A stretch of DNA of 64,000 nucleotides from Runella zeae DSM 19591 (lineage in GTDB: Bacteria; Bacteroidota; Bacteroidia; Cytophagales; Spirosomataceae), in contig NZ_KE384044.1 of NCBI RefSeq assembly GCF_000423565.1, forward strand, positions 21,524-85,523. Direction: 5' to 3'. The notes under the pieces were generated by a model. The model was not told the DNA's origin. It did not search any database and worked only from the letters and a program-made list of their open reading frames with translations. The translations under genes and the position numbers were made by a program. This document shows positions 42,652-52,316 of the stretch, piece after piece. The stretch's first letter is position 1. Each line of letters starts with the position of its first letter.

Positions 42652-44586
42652 ATGATTGAACGATTTTTATCCAGTTATTCAAATCGATTTGTTTCTCGCT
42701 ATTTGATATTAGCTATTGATGGAGGCATCGTCGTCATTTCGTTTGTAATTGCTTGTATTTTACGTTTCAATCTCAAAGTTTCGGATGTCAACTGGGCACT
42801 ATATAAGTATTATTTATTGACGCTATTTATAAGTAGACTCCTATGCTTTATTTACTTTCGCTCGTATAGTGGTATCGTACGTCATACTAGTGTAGAAGAC
42901 ACCTCTCTCATTTTCAAGGCCATCACTCTTAGTAGTTTTCTTACCATTGTCACGTCTTCTTTACTTACCTATACCACTGACAATTACCTATTTTATATTC
43001 CTATTTCGATTCTTATCATCGAATACTTTATTTCTCTTTTTTTGATGGTAGCGAGTCGTTTTTTGGTGAAAGATATTTATAAAACCCTCATCGCCAATGC
43101 CCCCGGAGAAAAAGTAGACGTTCTCATCTACGGAGCAGGGGCTTTAGGTATCTTGACCAAAAACACCCTCTTGCGAAATCGTTATAAAAAGTACAACATT
43201 ATAGGTTTTATTGACGATAACGCATCATTGAATTTCAAAACAGTAGAGGGGGTACAGGTCTATCCCGAATCAGAAGCTATTCATCGTTTTATCAAAGACC
43301 GAACCGACACTAACCTTGAAGTGGTGCTGGCAATCCAGCATATCAAACCCCACCGTAAAAACGAAATCATCGAAAATTTCCTAAAACAGGATGTGGTGGT
43401 AAAGGTGGTTTCGTCTGTTTACGAAAAAATAACAGATCAACAGCTCAAATCCTCCGAAATACGCCCGATACGTATCGAAGATCTTTTGGAAAGAGAGCCT
43501 ATTCAAATAGACAACCAAAATATCAACCTTCTTTTGGCCGGCAAAATCGCCATAGTAACAGGTGCAGCGGGCTCCATTGGAAGTGAAATAGCCCGGCAGT
43601 TGGTTCGGTTTCGGCCCAAAACACTTCTCCTTTTAGATCAATCAGAATCAGGATTATATGATTTAGAGAACGAACTAAAACAACGTTTTCGACAATACTT
43701 AGGCGAATCTACCGAGATTGTTGTACAAGTAGCCGACATCACCGATGAAATCAGAATGCGTTACATTTTTGAGAATTATCGACCTCAATTTATATTTCAT
43801 GCAGCCGCCTACAAACACGTCCCTTTGATGGAAGAACACCCCTATGAGGCGGTCAAAGTAAACGTATTTGGGAGCAAAATTGTGGCCGATTTGGCAGTCG
43901 AAATGGGAGTAACAAAATTTGTGATGATATCGACCGACAAAGCCGTAAATCCAACTAATGTAATGGGAGCTACCAAGCGCCTAGCTGAGATGTATGTGCA
44001 AAGCCTCAATAATCGCTTTCATTCAACCCGTTTTATTACTACCCGTTTTGGAAACGTACTTGGCTCAAATGGCTCAGTGGTACCACTTTTTCAGAAACAA
44101 ATTCAGGCAGGCGGCCCGCTTACGGTCACCCACCCTGATGTCATTCGGTATTTCATGACTATTTCAGAAGCGTGTCAGCTAGTATTGGAAGCAGGAAGTA
44201 TGGGGAAAGGTGGGGAGATTTTTGTTTTTGACATGGGCGAACCTGTTAAAATCGCTGATTTAGCCCAAAAAATGATTAAACTCTCGGGGCTTCGTTTAGG
44301 CAAAGACATTGAAATTCAATACACAGGTTTGCGCCCAGGAGAAAAGCTTTACGAAGAATTACTAAGTGACAAAGAACATACCCTACCTACCTATCATCCT
44401 AAAATACAAATTGCCCAAGTTGATACGCAGGCTTTTCTTGAAATAGCCAATTCTCTCATTGAACTTAAAAGAATACTTAAAAAAGGGGATAAAGCTTTGC
44501 TTGTAAATAATCTCAAAATCATTGTTCCCGAGTTTATCAGCAACAATTCGATCTATGAAACTTTGGACGACTTGGAGTTAAAATGA
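42652..44586 (+). CDS. membrane nucleoside-diphosphate-sugar epimerase/dehydratase (CapD/PglF-type)
   Basis: A 644-residue polysaccharide biosynthesis enzyme. Four membrane helices (about 15-130), a CoA-binding-like Rossmann domain (about 145-290, VLIYGAGALGILTKNTLL) and a C-terminal sugar-nucleotide 4,6-dehydratase domain (about 290-610): GKIAIVTGAAGSIGSEIARQL, HAAAYKHVPLMEEHP, STDKAVNPTNVMGATKR, RFGNVLGSNGSVVPLFQ. In place of Tyr-x3-Lys it has the Met-x3-Lys variant found in FlaA1/PglF/CapD inverting dehydratases. It makes UDP-deoxy-amino-sugar precursors for surface glycans or O-glycosylation. Its stop overlaps the next ATG (ATGA). Confidence 0.93.
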   Translation: MIERFLSSYSNRFVSRYLILAIDGGIVVISFVIACILRFNLKVSDVNWALYKYYLLTLFISRLLCFIYFRSYSGIVRHTSVEDTSLIFKAITLSSFLTIVTSSLLTYTTDNYLFYIPISILIIEYFISLFLMVASRFLVKDIYKTLIANAPGEKVDVLIYGAGALGILTKNTLLRNRYKKYNIIGFIDDNASLNFKTVEGVQVYPESEAIHRFIKDRTDTNLEVVLAIQHIKPHRKNEIIENFLKQDVVVKVVSSVYEKITDQQLKSSEIRPIRIEDLLEREPIQIDNQNINLLLAGKIAIVTGAAGSIGSEIARQLVRFRPKTLLLLDQSESGLYDLENELKQRFRQYLGESTEIVVQVADITDEIRMRYIFENYRPQFIFHAAAYKHVPLMEEHPYEAVKVNVFGSKIVADLAVEMGVTKFVMISTDKAVNPTNVMGATKRLAEMYVQSLNNRFHSTRFITTRFGNVLGSNGSVVPLFQKQIQAGGPLTVTHPDVIRYFMTISEACQLVLEAGSMGKGGEIFVFDMGEPVKIADLAQKMIKLSGLRLGKDIEIQYTGLRPGEKLYEELLSDKEHTLPTYHPKIQIAQVDTQAFLEIANSLIELKRILKKGDKALLVNNLKIIVPEFISNNSIYETLDDLELK

Positions 44587-46055
44587 AAATCTTTTCGACT
44601 TCTCAAATCAGAGCTTGGGATGAGTATACCATTACTCACGAACCTATTTTGTCTATAGCTCTCATGGAAAGAGCCTCCTCCGCCTTTGTGAAATGGTTTT
44701 GTGCCCGTTTTGACAATCACCAACCTATCAAGATATTTTGTGGAATGGGCAATAACGGCGGCGATGGACTGGCTATTGCACGCCTTTTACACCAACAAAA
44801 CTACCAAGTAGAAGTATTTCTTCTTAAACATTCGCCACAGGGCTCTCCTGATTTTGAGACCAATCTGGCCCGTTTCAGCTCATTTCTAAATCCCCGATGG
44901 TTGGTTGATTCAGAAGATTTTCCACCCCTCCTCCCTTCCCATATTATTATTGATGCTCTTTTGGGGTCGGGGCTTTCACGCGCCGCTAGTGGCACCCTCG
45001 CAGATTGTATCCAACATATCAATCAAAGCACGGCCACTATCATTTCGGTAGATATTGCCAGTGGGCTATTTGCAGATTTTCCCAATGCTCCCGACAATGT
45101 GATTGTGAAACCTACTTTTACGGTGTCATTCCAATGCCCTAAACTTGCGTTTTTGCTTCCTCAAAACGCTGATTATGTGGGCGATTGGCAGGTAGTAGAG
45201 ATTGGGCTTCATCCAGAATACAAAGCCTCAACCCCTTATCTTTATACACCTGTTTGTCCTAATATAGGAAACTCACGACAAAAATACGCTCATAAGGGAA
45301 GTTTTGGCCATGCATTACTTATTGCAGGAAGTTACGGAAAAATCGGTGCGGCAGTTTTAGCAGCTAAGGCTTGTTTGCGCGCTGGCGTTGGATTATTGAC
45401 TGTCCAGTTGCCCCGTTGTGGATATGATATTTTACAAACTAGCCTACCAGAAGCTATGGTAAGCCCCGACTGGCATTGGATGGTCAATACGACCGTTCCT
45501 GATTTAAAACCTTATTCAGCGATTGGAGTAGGACCAGGCCTAGGAAAAGATTCTTTTACGCTTATTATGCTCAAAGAACTGCTCAAATCGGTAGAGTCAC
45601 CCATGGTAATTGATGCCGACGCACTCAATTTGATAAGCGAAAATCCAGAATTATTGAGTTTGGTTCCTCATCATTCTATCCTTACGCCTCATCCTAAAGA
45701 ATTTCAAAGATTGCTAGGCAAAACTTGGGACAACGATTTCCAAAAAATAGAAGAACTGAGAAATTTTTCTCAAAAGCATAATGTAATTGTTTGCTTAAAA
45801 GGAGCTCATACGGCTATTGCACTTCCGGATGGCTCTGTTCATTTTAATTCGACTGGTAATCCGGGAATGGCCACAGGTGGCAGCGGAGATGTGCTGACAG
45901 GGATTATTACTGCTTTGTTGGCTCAGGGTATTTCGCCTATCGAATCGGCTATTTTTGGGGTTTATCAACATGGGCTAGCTGGCGATCGAGCTGCCCAAAA
46001 GTGCACCCAGCCTGCCCTAATTGCTTCGGATATTATAAATGCAATGGGCTGGTAA
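44583..46055 (+). CDS. nnr: bifunctional NAD(P)HX epimerase / ADP-dependent dehydratase (YjeF)
   Basis: A 490-residue metabolite-repair enzyme. The YjeF N-terminal epimerase (about 1-215) has IFCGMGNNGGDGLAIARLL. The C-terminal ribokinase-like dehydratase (about 230-490) has HKGSFGHALLIAGSYGKIGAAVLA, GVGPGLGKDSF, MVIDADALNLI, LTPHPKEFQRLLG, CLKGAHTAIALPDG and NPGMATGGSGDVLTGI. It repairs hydrated NADH and NADPH. It starts inside the upstream stop codon. Its own stop lies in the 32-bp palindrome at 46040. Confidence 0.95.
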   Translation: MKIFSTSQIRAWDEYTITHEPILSIALMERASSAFVKWFCARFDNHQPIKIFCGMGNNGGDGLAIARLLHQQNYQVEVFLLKHSPQGSPDFETNLARFSSFLNPRWLVDSEDFPPLLPSHIIIDALLGSGLSRAASGTLADCIQHINQSTATIISVDIASGLFADFPNAPDNVIVKPTFTVSFQCPKLAFLLPQNADYVGDWQVVEIGLHPEYKASTPYLYTPVCPNIGNSRQKYAHKGSFGHALLIAGSYGKIGAAVLAAKACLRAGVGLLTVQLPRCGYDILQTSLPEAMVSPDWHWMVNTTVPDLKPYSAIGVGPGLGKDSFTLIMLKELLKSVESPMVIDADALNLISENPELLSLVPHHSILTPHPKEFQRLLGKTWDNDFQKIEELRNFSQKHNVIVCLKGAHTAIALPDGSVHFNSTGNPGMATGGSGDVLTGIITALLAQGISPIESAIFGVYQHGLAGDRAAQKCTQPALIASDIINAMGW

Positions 46056-46071
46056 TTACCAGCCCATTGCA
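46040..46071. terminator. perfect 32-bp palindrome over the nnr stop codon
   Basis: The sequence is its own reverse complement from 46040 to 46071, centre at 46055/46056, and includes the TGG TAA end of nnr. In RNA it makes a 14-bp stem with a small loop. There is no downstream T-run. It could end transcription or protect the 3' end, or be a protein-binding site. Confidence 0.6.
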
Positions 46072-46116
46072 CGTTAACTATTCCTCTTATATAACTTCTT
46101 TTTACGATACTCTCAC

Positions 46117-46157
46117 ACACCGATATTTTAAATTTTTAAAACTCAGAATATCGGTGT
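46117..46157 (-). terminator. 11-bp inverted repeat after giant protein gene 1
   Basis: ACACCGATATT at 46117-46127 pairs with 46147-46157 with a 19-nt A/T-rich loop. It lies 9 bp downstream of the minus-strand stop at 46167. It probably marks the 3' end of the giant-protein operon. Confidence 0.5.
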
Positions 46158-46166
46158 TTACAAACT

Positions 46167-49100
46167 TTATTTTCCTCCTATTGGATTGTACGTAGTGACG
46201 GCTTTTCTCTTAGTAACCGTATAAGGTACACATTTTTGAGGTGGGCAATTACAATCAGGTGCATTGATAATTAGTTTAGTTTTGCACAAATCGGTAGAAG
46301 TTACCGTCACTTCTGCATTCTGATTTACCGGCACCCCTGTTATTGTAAACGTACCATTTTCGTTGTTCACAACCTGTCCTAATGTACTTGTTACGGCATC
46401 ATTTGAACTCACTGTAAAGGAATAAGTCTGCTGATTATCGGCACACTTAGGTGCTTCGCTTAAGGTGAGGGTTGGAGCGGGATAAATGGTAAGCGTCAAA
46501 GCAATACGTGAACTTGTACAATTTGAAGCATCTATTTTACGAGCTTCTACATAATACGTACCCGCCGTTGTAGGCTTATAAGTCAAAGTACCTTCGGCAA
46601 TTTTGTTACCACCTACAGCAGCATCATACCAATCTGCCGTTTCTCCTGTTCCTACAATTACGGTCAGAGCAGTGGCCGTATCTCCTTGGCAAAAAGTCTG
46701 ATTAGTACCAATAGGAGGGTTTACAGAAGGACAATTACAGACAGGAGCAGCTACTTCCAATGTAGTTTTACAGTCGTTGGCGCTAGTTGCGGTTACGACT
46801 ACATTTTGACCGCTAGGAATGCCATTGATTGTAAAAATACCACCGCCATTGTTGGTAACAGTATACGGGGGAACTGTCGTAATCGTGCCATTTGAAATTA
46901 CTTTTAAAGAATATGTTTGTAAATTAATAGCACAAATTCTTTCGGAAATCTCCAATATGGGTTTTGAAGTATCTGCCCCTACAGTTGTAGAATTACTACC
47001 TTTACAACCATTGATAGCGTTTGTTACTTCGACCGAATAAGTTCCTGCCACACTTACTACAAAAGTTGATACATTGCCCGGATTAGCCACACCTTGTGGC
47101 ACTTGCCATACATAGGTGGGATTGGCTCCCCCGTTTTGAACCGTGGCTTTGATAGTATCACTTGGCAACGCACAAGTAAGATTTAAAGTATTCAAAGATA
47201 CGGTTACACGATTGGTATCACTTTTGACAGTGGTATTGGCAGTAGCCTTACAGCCATTAGAGCTGTTGATAACTTCTAAAGTATAAAGCCCAGCCATGGT
47301 AACAAAAACTGAAGGATTATTTCCGGGATCAATGGCGCCTGCTGGTACTGTCCAATTATAGATAGGGCTGCTTCCTCCATTCACAATAGAGGCAGTAAGT
47401 GTTTGAGAAGGCTCTTCACAAGTTAAGGTGATAGACGGCAGGGTTACCAATACTTTAGCAGTATCTATCGTAACGGTGACATTGGCCGTACCACTACATC
47501 CATTGGCAGGATTGGTTACGATTACAGTATACTTACCTGCCACACTTACCAGCAGACTATCTACATTGCCAGGGTTAGTAGCACCCGCAGGTACTGTCCA
47601 TGCATAATTGGGAGTGCCGCCATGCACAACCGATGCTTTGAGCTTACCCTGAGGCGCTACACAAGTTAGATTAAGCGAATTAAGAGACACAATTACTTTG
47701 GCGGTATCAGCTTCTACCGATACAGTAGCACTTGATTCGCATCCGTTACTTGGATTGGTTATTTCTACAGTATAAAACCCGATTTTGCTTACGCTAAAAC
47801 TGGATACATTGCCTGGGTTGGATACACCCGCAGGTACTGTCCAAGTATAAGTAGGGTTAGCACCGCCATTCGTCACAGTAGCAGTCAGGGTTTTTGTAGG
47901 CGAAGCACATGTCAATACAATGGGGTTCAGTGCTACGGATATCTTAGCAGTGTCGGTAGTCACAGTTACTGTCGTATTGGCTTTACATCCGTTGGTAGGA
48001 TTAGTCACTTCTACGCCATAAAGTCCTGCCACTTCTACTTCAAAACTCGACACATTGCCCGGATTGCTAACCCCTGATGGGACAGTCCATACATAAGATG
48101 GATTTAATCCCCCATCGGAAACCGTAGCAGTTAATATTTGACTAGGCGATGCACAAGTCAATTTCACCGGATTCAAACTTACTTTTACTTTAGTAGTATC
48201 TGCCGTCACTGCGGCATTGGCAGTAGCTTTACATCCATTGGTGGGATTGGTCACTTCTACCGCATAGTTTCCAGTCGCTGAAACACTAAAAGTCGCTACA
48301 TTGCCCGGATTGCTAACGCCTGACGGTACCGTCCAAGTGTAAGTCGGGCTAGCACCCGCATCTGATACTTGCACGGTTAGGGTTTTGGTAGATTGTGCAC
48401 AAGTAAGGGTAAGAGGCGCTAAACTTACTTTTGGTTTAAGTGTATCTTGAGTTACGTTCGTGGTCGCTTCTTGTGTACAACCATTGGAAAGATTTGTTAC
48501 TACTACCGAATATACTCCCGAGATTGTTACCCCAAAATTGGATACATTTCCAGGGTTTGTCACTCCTGATGGAACGGTCCAAGCATAGCTAATGCTAGCA
48601 CTTGCGTTTGTAACAGTAGCAGTAAGTATCTGCGAAGGAGCTGTACAAGTTAGTTTAATGTTGTTTAAAGAAACAGTTGGTTTTACTTTATTTTCTGAAA
48701 CGATTGCAGTGTCGCTTGCCGAACAACCCGTAACAGGATTAGTCGCCGTTACGGTGAAAGTTCCTACTGTTGACGTTGTATAATTTTTCGTCGTCGTATT
48801 GGCTGGCACTTCAGGGCCTGACCATACATAGGTCAATCCATTCACAGGATTGGTGGTAGGAGCTAGTTGCAAGCTCGTAGTAGTACAGGTCAGTACGCCA
48901 CCATTGACCGCGATTGTGGGCTTGGTAGTATTTGAGCTTACGATAGCAGTATCACTTGAGGTACAGCCATTGGATGGATTGGTGGCAGTTACGGTAAAAG
49001 TGCCCGCTGTTGACGTTGTATAATTTTTCGTTGTCGTATTGGCTGGTACACCAGGGCCTGACCACACATAAGTCAACCCACTTGCAGGATTGGTCGTAGG

Positions 49101-52100
49101 GGATAATTGTAAACTTGTAGTGGTACAAGTCAACACACCTCCACTGACCGCAATAGTAGGCTTAGTAGTATTTGTTGCAACAACTGCTGTGTCAGAAGCA
49201 GTACAACCATTATCTGTATTGGTTACGGTGACGGTATATACTCCTACTACATCCACTGTAATGCTTGAATTAGTAGAAGAGAAATTATTAGGGCCTGTCC
49301 ACTGATAAGATACTCCTGGAGGCGCTGCCTGAGCTGCAATTGTTACAGAGGCATTGGTACAAGTAATCTTCCCGCCTGTCGCAATCACAGTAGGACGATT
49401 GATATCTTGACTCACAATAGCCGTATCTGAAGCTGTACAACCACTTGTTTTATCAGTGACAGTGACTTGATATACTCCAGAGGAAGACACCGTTACATTT
49501 TGAGATGTTTGTCCATTTATCCCTAGACCACTCCATAAATAATCAACATTGTTTGAAGCATTGGCCGTCAACTGTAAATTCAGCGTGCTACAAGTAAGCT
49601 CTCCACCGTTGACAGTGACCGTTGGGACGGTAGTATTAGAAGTCACGATGGCGGTATCACTCGCCGTACAGCCTGTAACAGGATTCGTAGCCGTTATGGT
49701 AAAAGTACCCGCAGTTGAAGTCGTATAGTTTTTCGTCGTTGTATTGGCTGGCACACCCGGTCCTGACCATACATAAGTTAATCCATTTACAGGGCTAGTG
49801 GTAGGAGATAGTTGCAGGCTGGTAGTGGTACAAGTCAATACTCCTCCGTTCACAGCAATCGTGGGCTTGGTAGTATTAGAAGTCACGATGGCGGTATCAC
49901 TCGCCGTACAACCTGTAACAGGGTTTGTAGCCGTTACGGTAAAAGTACCCGCTGTTGAAGTCGTGTAGTTTTTCGTCGTCGTATTAGCTGGCACACCTGG
50001 TCCCGACCATACATAGGTCAATCCATTTACAGGGCTAGTGGTAGGAGATAGTTGCAGGCTGGTAGTGGTACAAGTCAATACTCCTCCATTCACAGCAATC
50101 GTGGGCTTGGTAGTATTAGAAGTCACGATGGCGGTATCACTCGCCGTGCAGCCGTTGGAAGGGTTAGTTGCTGTGACGGTAAAAGTACCCGCTGTCGAAG
50201 TCGTGTAGTTTTTCGTCGTTGTATTGGCTGGCACACCCGGTCCTGACCATACATAAGTCAATCCATTCACAGGACTGGTCGTAGGAGATAGTTGCAAACT
50301 CGTTGTAGTACAAGTCAATACTCCTCCATTCACGGCAATCGTGGGCTTGGTCGTATTTGAAGTCACGATGGCGGTATCACTCGCCGTACAGCCTGTAACA
50401 GGGTTTGTAGCTGTTACGGTGAAAGTACCCACGGTTGAAGTCGTGTAATTTTTCGTCGTCGTGTTGGCTGGTACTCCAGGCCCTGACCATACATAAGTCA
50501 AGCCATTCACAGGGCTAGTCGTAGGAGATAGCTGCAAACTCGTTGTAGTACAAGTCAATACTCCTCCATTCACGGCAATCGTGGGTTTGGTTGTATTTGA
50601 ACTCACGATAGCGGTATCACTCGCCGTACAGCCGTTGGAAGGGTTAGTTGCTGTGATGGTAAAAGTACCCGCTGTTGAAGTCGTGTAGTTTTTTGTCGTT
50701 GTATTAGCAGGCACGCCCGGTCCCGACCATACATAGGTCAATCCATTTACAGGGCTAGTCGTAGGAGATAGTTGCAAACTGGTAGTAGTACAAGTTAATA
50801 CCCCTCCATTGACTGCGATTGTGGGCTTGGTGGTACTTAATGATACTAAGGCGGTATCAGAGGCCGTACAGGTAACGCCCCCTTTAGTCACTGAATAAGT
50901 AACCGTATAAGTACCTGCCGCCGTGACAGATGGGTTTTGGCTAGTGCTATTGAAACCACCCGGACCTGACCAACTATAACTAGAAGATGTAATCCCCGAA
51001 GTAGGACTTCCCACTGCCGTAATTTGCAAATTAGCAGGAACACATTTTACCACACCTCCTGTAGCCGAAACCACCGGCTTTACTACGTCTACTTGATAGC
51101 TCACAAAGGGTTGACAATCATCGGTTGCATCTTTTAAGCAAGCGTACACATAGTAAGATTTTACTTGTCCATCTACCGCTGGGAAGTTATTAGAATTAAT
51201 GGAAGCCGAGCCATTTGAAATACTCCCCGACCCTAGCACTGTTTTACCATTACCAGTCGCCGTGTATGGATTTGTAACCGCCGTGTTGAAGCGTACCCAT
51301 TCGATAGTAACAGGCGACAACGCAGTAGTGCTTGCAGAAAATGATACACTGGTATTGGGGCAAATGGTCTTCACCGCTGAAGGATTCGGATTTGTGAGTG
51401 TAGGACACGTAATATTCAAGCACGCAGCATCTACTTTAATATAATCTCCACTTGCAAAACCTTCTACTCTTACATAACTAGTATTAGCCGGGGCTGTACC
51501 ACTCAAAGTATAATACTGAGTACGTGGGTAAGGCCCAAAATCAACATCCTTGTTTACTTCTACTTGTTGGGTACTTAAGGCCTGATTGGAAGCATTATAA
51601 AATATCAGCCTTATATAATGATTTAAGCTTGGATCATGCGTACCAGCCCAAATTGACAAACTAGCAGTGCTCCCTGGCGTAATCGATACATCTTGCCAGA
51701 AGCGAGCATTATTATTGGCGGTATTTTCTTCTAAATAACCATTTTTAGCCCCGCACACTTGATATCCTGTACCATTGTAGAAATTTCCTCCTGAAGAACT
51801 CCACCCCGTGGTTCCATCTTCAAAACTGGGATTTATCAATTTATTGTCGGGACAAGTACATGATGCTTCACAAGTAACTTTGACATTCAAATTTGTAACC
51901 ACTGAAGTACCGGTAGCCATATACGTAATACCATTATAGACCACTTCAGCTCTTACCGATGTACCATTACTAATGGGAGAAGCATCATAAAAACCATTAG
52001 AATTTGTAGTCACCGTTCGGATAACGTTGTTGGTACTCAGATTCCGAACAACTACTGAAATCCCACTCAATCCTTCTCCAGAGTCATATACACTATCTCC

Positions 52101-52265
52101 ATCTTTATCACAAAAGACATAACCCGTGACGTCTGTTGCAAAAGCAAATTGGGATGTAAATACCAGTATCGCCCCTAGCATACATCGCAGAAGCAACAAC
52201 CGTAAGTCTTCTATAAGGGTTTTACCCTTCTGTTTGGGAAATGTAAAAGTGGCCATAACGGGCAT
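46167..52265 (-). CDS. giant secreted Ig-like repeat protein 1 (SdrD B-like N-terminus)
   Basis: A 2032-residue surface or secreted protein. Signal peptide ending SQFAFA; an SdrD B-like domain TDVTGYVFCDKDGDSVYDSG (about 45-135); a carbohydrate-binding-like module (about 140-285); then two families of Ig/PKD-like repeats of about 80 residues. Family 1 (PTIAVNGGVLTCTTTSLQL…, at least seven copies) and family 2 (…ASPSQILTATV…YTWTVPSGVSNPGNV, about nine copies). The C-terminus has paired-Cys modules (CNCPSVNPP) and ends CVPYTVTKRK…, like the neighbouring giant protein. Probably an adhesin or matrix protein. No T9SS C-terminal domain was recognised. Confidence 0.85.
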   Translation of the reverse strand: MPVMATFTFPKQKGKTLIEDLRLLLLRCMLGAILVFTSQFAFATDVTGYVFCDKDGDSVYDSGEGLSGISVVVRNLSTNNVIRTVTTNSNGFYDASPISNGTSVRAEVVYNGITYMATGTSVVTNLNVKVTCEASCTCPDNKLINPSFEDGTTGWSSSGGNFYNGTGYQVCGAKNGYLEENTANNNARFWQDVSITPGSTASLSIWAGTHDPSLNHYIRLIFYNASNQALSTQQVEVNKDVDFGPYPRTQYYTLSGTAPANTSYVRVEGFASGDYIKVDAACLNITCPTLTNPNPSAVKTICPNTSVSFSASTTALSPVTIEWVRFNTAVTNPYTATGNGKTVLGSGSISNGSASINSNNFPAVDGQVKSYYVYACLKDATDDCQPFVSYQVDVVKPVVSATGGVVKCVPANLQITAVGSPTSGITSSSYSWSGPGGFNSTSQNPSVTAAGTYTVTYSVTKGGVTCTASDTALVSLSTTKPTIAVNGGVLTCTTTSLQLSPTTSPVNGLTYVWSGPGVPANTTTKNYTTSTAGTFTITATNPSNGCTASDTAIVSSNTTKPTIAVNGGVLTCTTTSLQLSPTTSPVNGLTYVWSGPGVPANTTTKNYTTSTVGTFTVTATNPVTGCTASDTAIVTSNTTKPTIAVNGGVLTCTTTSLQLSPTTSPVNGLTYVWSGPGVPANTTTKNYTTSTAGTFTVTATNPSNGCTASDTAIVTSNTTKPTIAVNGGVLTCTTTSLQLSPTTSPVNGLTYVWSGPGVPANTTTKNYTTSTAGTFTVTATNPVTGCTASDTAIVTSNTTKPTIAVNGGVLTCTTTSLQLSPTTSPVNGLTYVWSGPGVPANTTTKNYTTSTAGTFTITATNPVTGCTASDTAIVTSNTTVPTVTVNGGELTCSTLNLQLTANASNNVDYLWSGLGINGQTSQNVTVSSSGVYQVTVTDKTSGCTASDTAIVSQDINRPTVIATGGKITCTNASVTIAAQAAPPGVSYQWTGPNNFSSTNSSITVDVVGVYTVTVTNTDNGCTASDTAVVATNTTKPTIAVSGGVLTCTTTSLQLSPTTNPASGLTYVWSGPGVPANTTTKNYTTSTAGTFTVTATNPSNGCTSSDTAIVSSNTTKPTIAVNGGVLTCTTTSLQLAPTTNPVNGLTYVWSGPEVPANTTTKNYTTSTVGTFTVTATNPVTGCSASDTAIVSENKVKPTVSLNNIKLTCTAPSQILTATVTNASASISYAWTVPSGVTNPGNVSNFGVTISGVYSVVVTNLSNGCTQEATTNVTQDTLKPKVSLAPLTLTCAQSTKTLTVQVSDAGASPTYTWTVPSGVSNPGNVATFSVSATGNYAVEVTNPTNGCKATANAAVTADTTKVKVSLNPVKLTCASPSQILTATVSDGGLNPSYVWTVPSGVSNPGNVSSFEVEVAGLYGVEVTNPTNGCKANTTVTVTTDTAKISVALNPIVLTCASPTKTLTATVTNGGANPTYTWTVPAGVSNPGNVSSFSVSKIGFYTVEITNPSNGCESSATVSVEADTAKVIVSLNSLNLTCVAPQGKLKASVVHGGTPNYAWTVPAGATNPGNVDSLLVSVAGKYTVIVTNPANGCSGTANVTVTIDTAKVLVTLPSITLTCEEPSQTLTASIVNGGSSPIYNWTVPAGAIDPGNNPSVFVTMAGLYTLEVINSSNGCKATANTTVKSDTNRVTVSLNTLNLTCALPSDTIKATVQNGGANPTYVWQVPQGVANPGNVSTFVVSVAGTYSVEVTNAINGCKGSNSTTVGADTSKPILEISERICAINLQTYSLKVISNGTITTVPPYTVTNNGGGIFTINGIPSGQNVVVTATSANDCKTTLEVAAPVCNCPSVNPPIGTNQTFCQGDTATALTVIVGTGETADWYDAAVGGNKIAEGTLTYKPTTAGTYYVEARKIDASNCTSSRIALTLTIYPAPTLTLSEAPKCADNQQTYSFTVSSNDAVTSTLGQVVNNENGTFTITGVPVNQNAEVTVTSTDLCKTKLIINAPDCNCPPQKCVPYTVTKRKAVTTYNPIGGK
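49621..50860. repeat. near-identical 240-bp repeats inside giant gene 1
   Basis: The same 240-bp unit begins at 49621, 49861, 50101, 50341 and 50581, in perfect register and with a few substitutions. Two diverged copies lie at about 48900-49180. Each encodes one 80-residue Ig-like domain. The high identity implies recent duplication or gene conversion. Confidence 0.9.
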
Positions 52266-52316
52266 AAAGTTTAAATTAAAAAGCAGGATATATAAGGGGG
52301 GTTGGGGAAGGTGGAG

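Noticed and set aside
49621-50860. 240-bp repeats as an independent mobile element
   Set aside because: They stay in frame and encode protein domains of the giant gene.
47000-52200. Many plus-strand ORFs opposite the giant gene
   Set aside because: Low-complexity antisense frames that repeat with the domain period.
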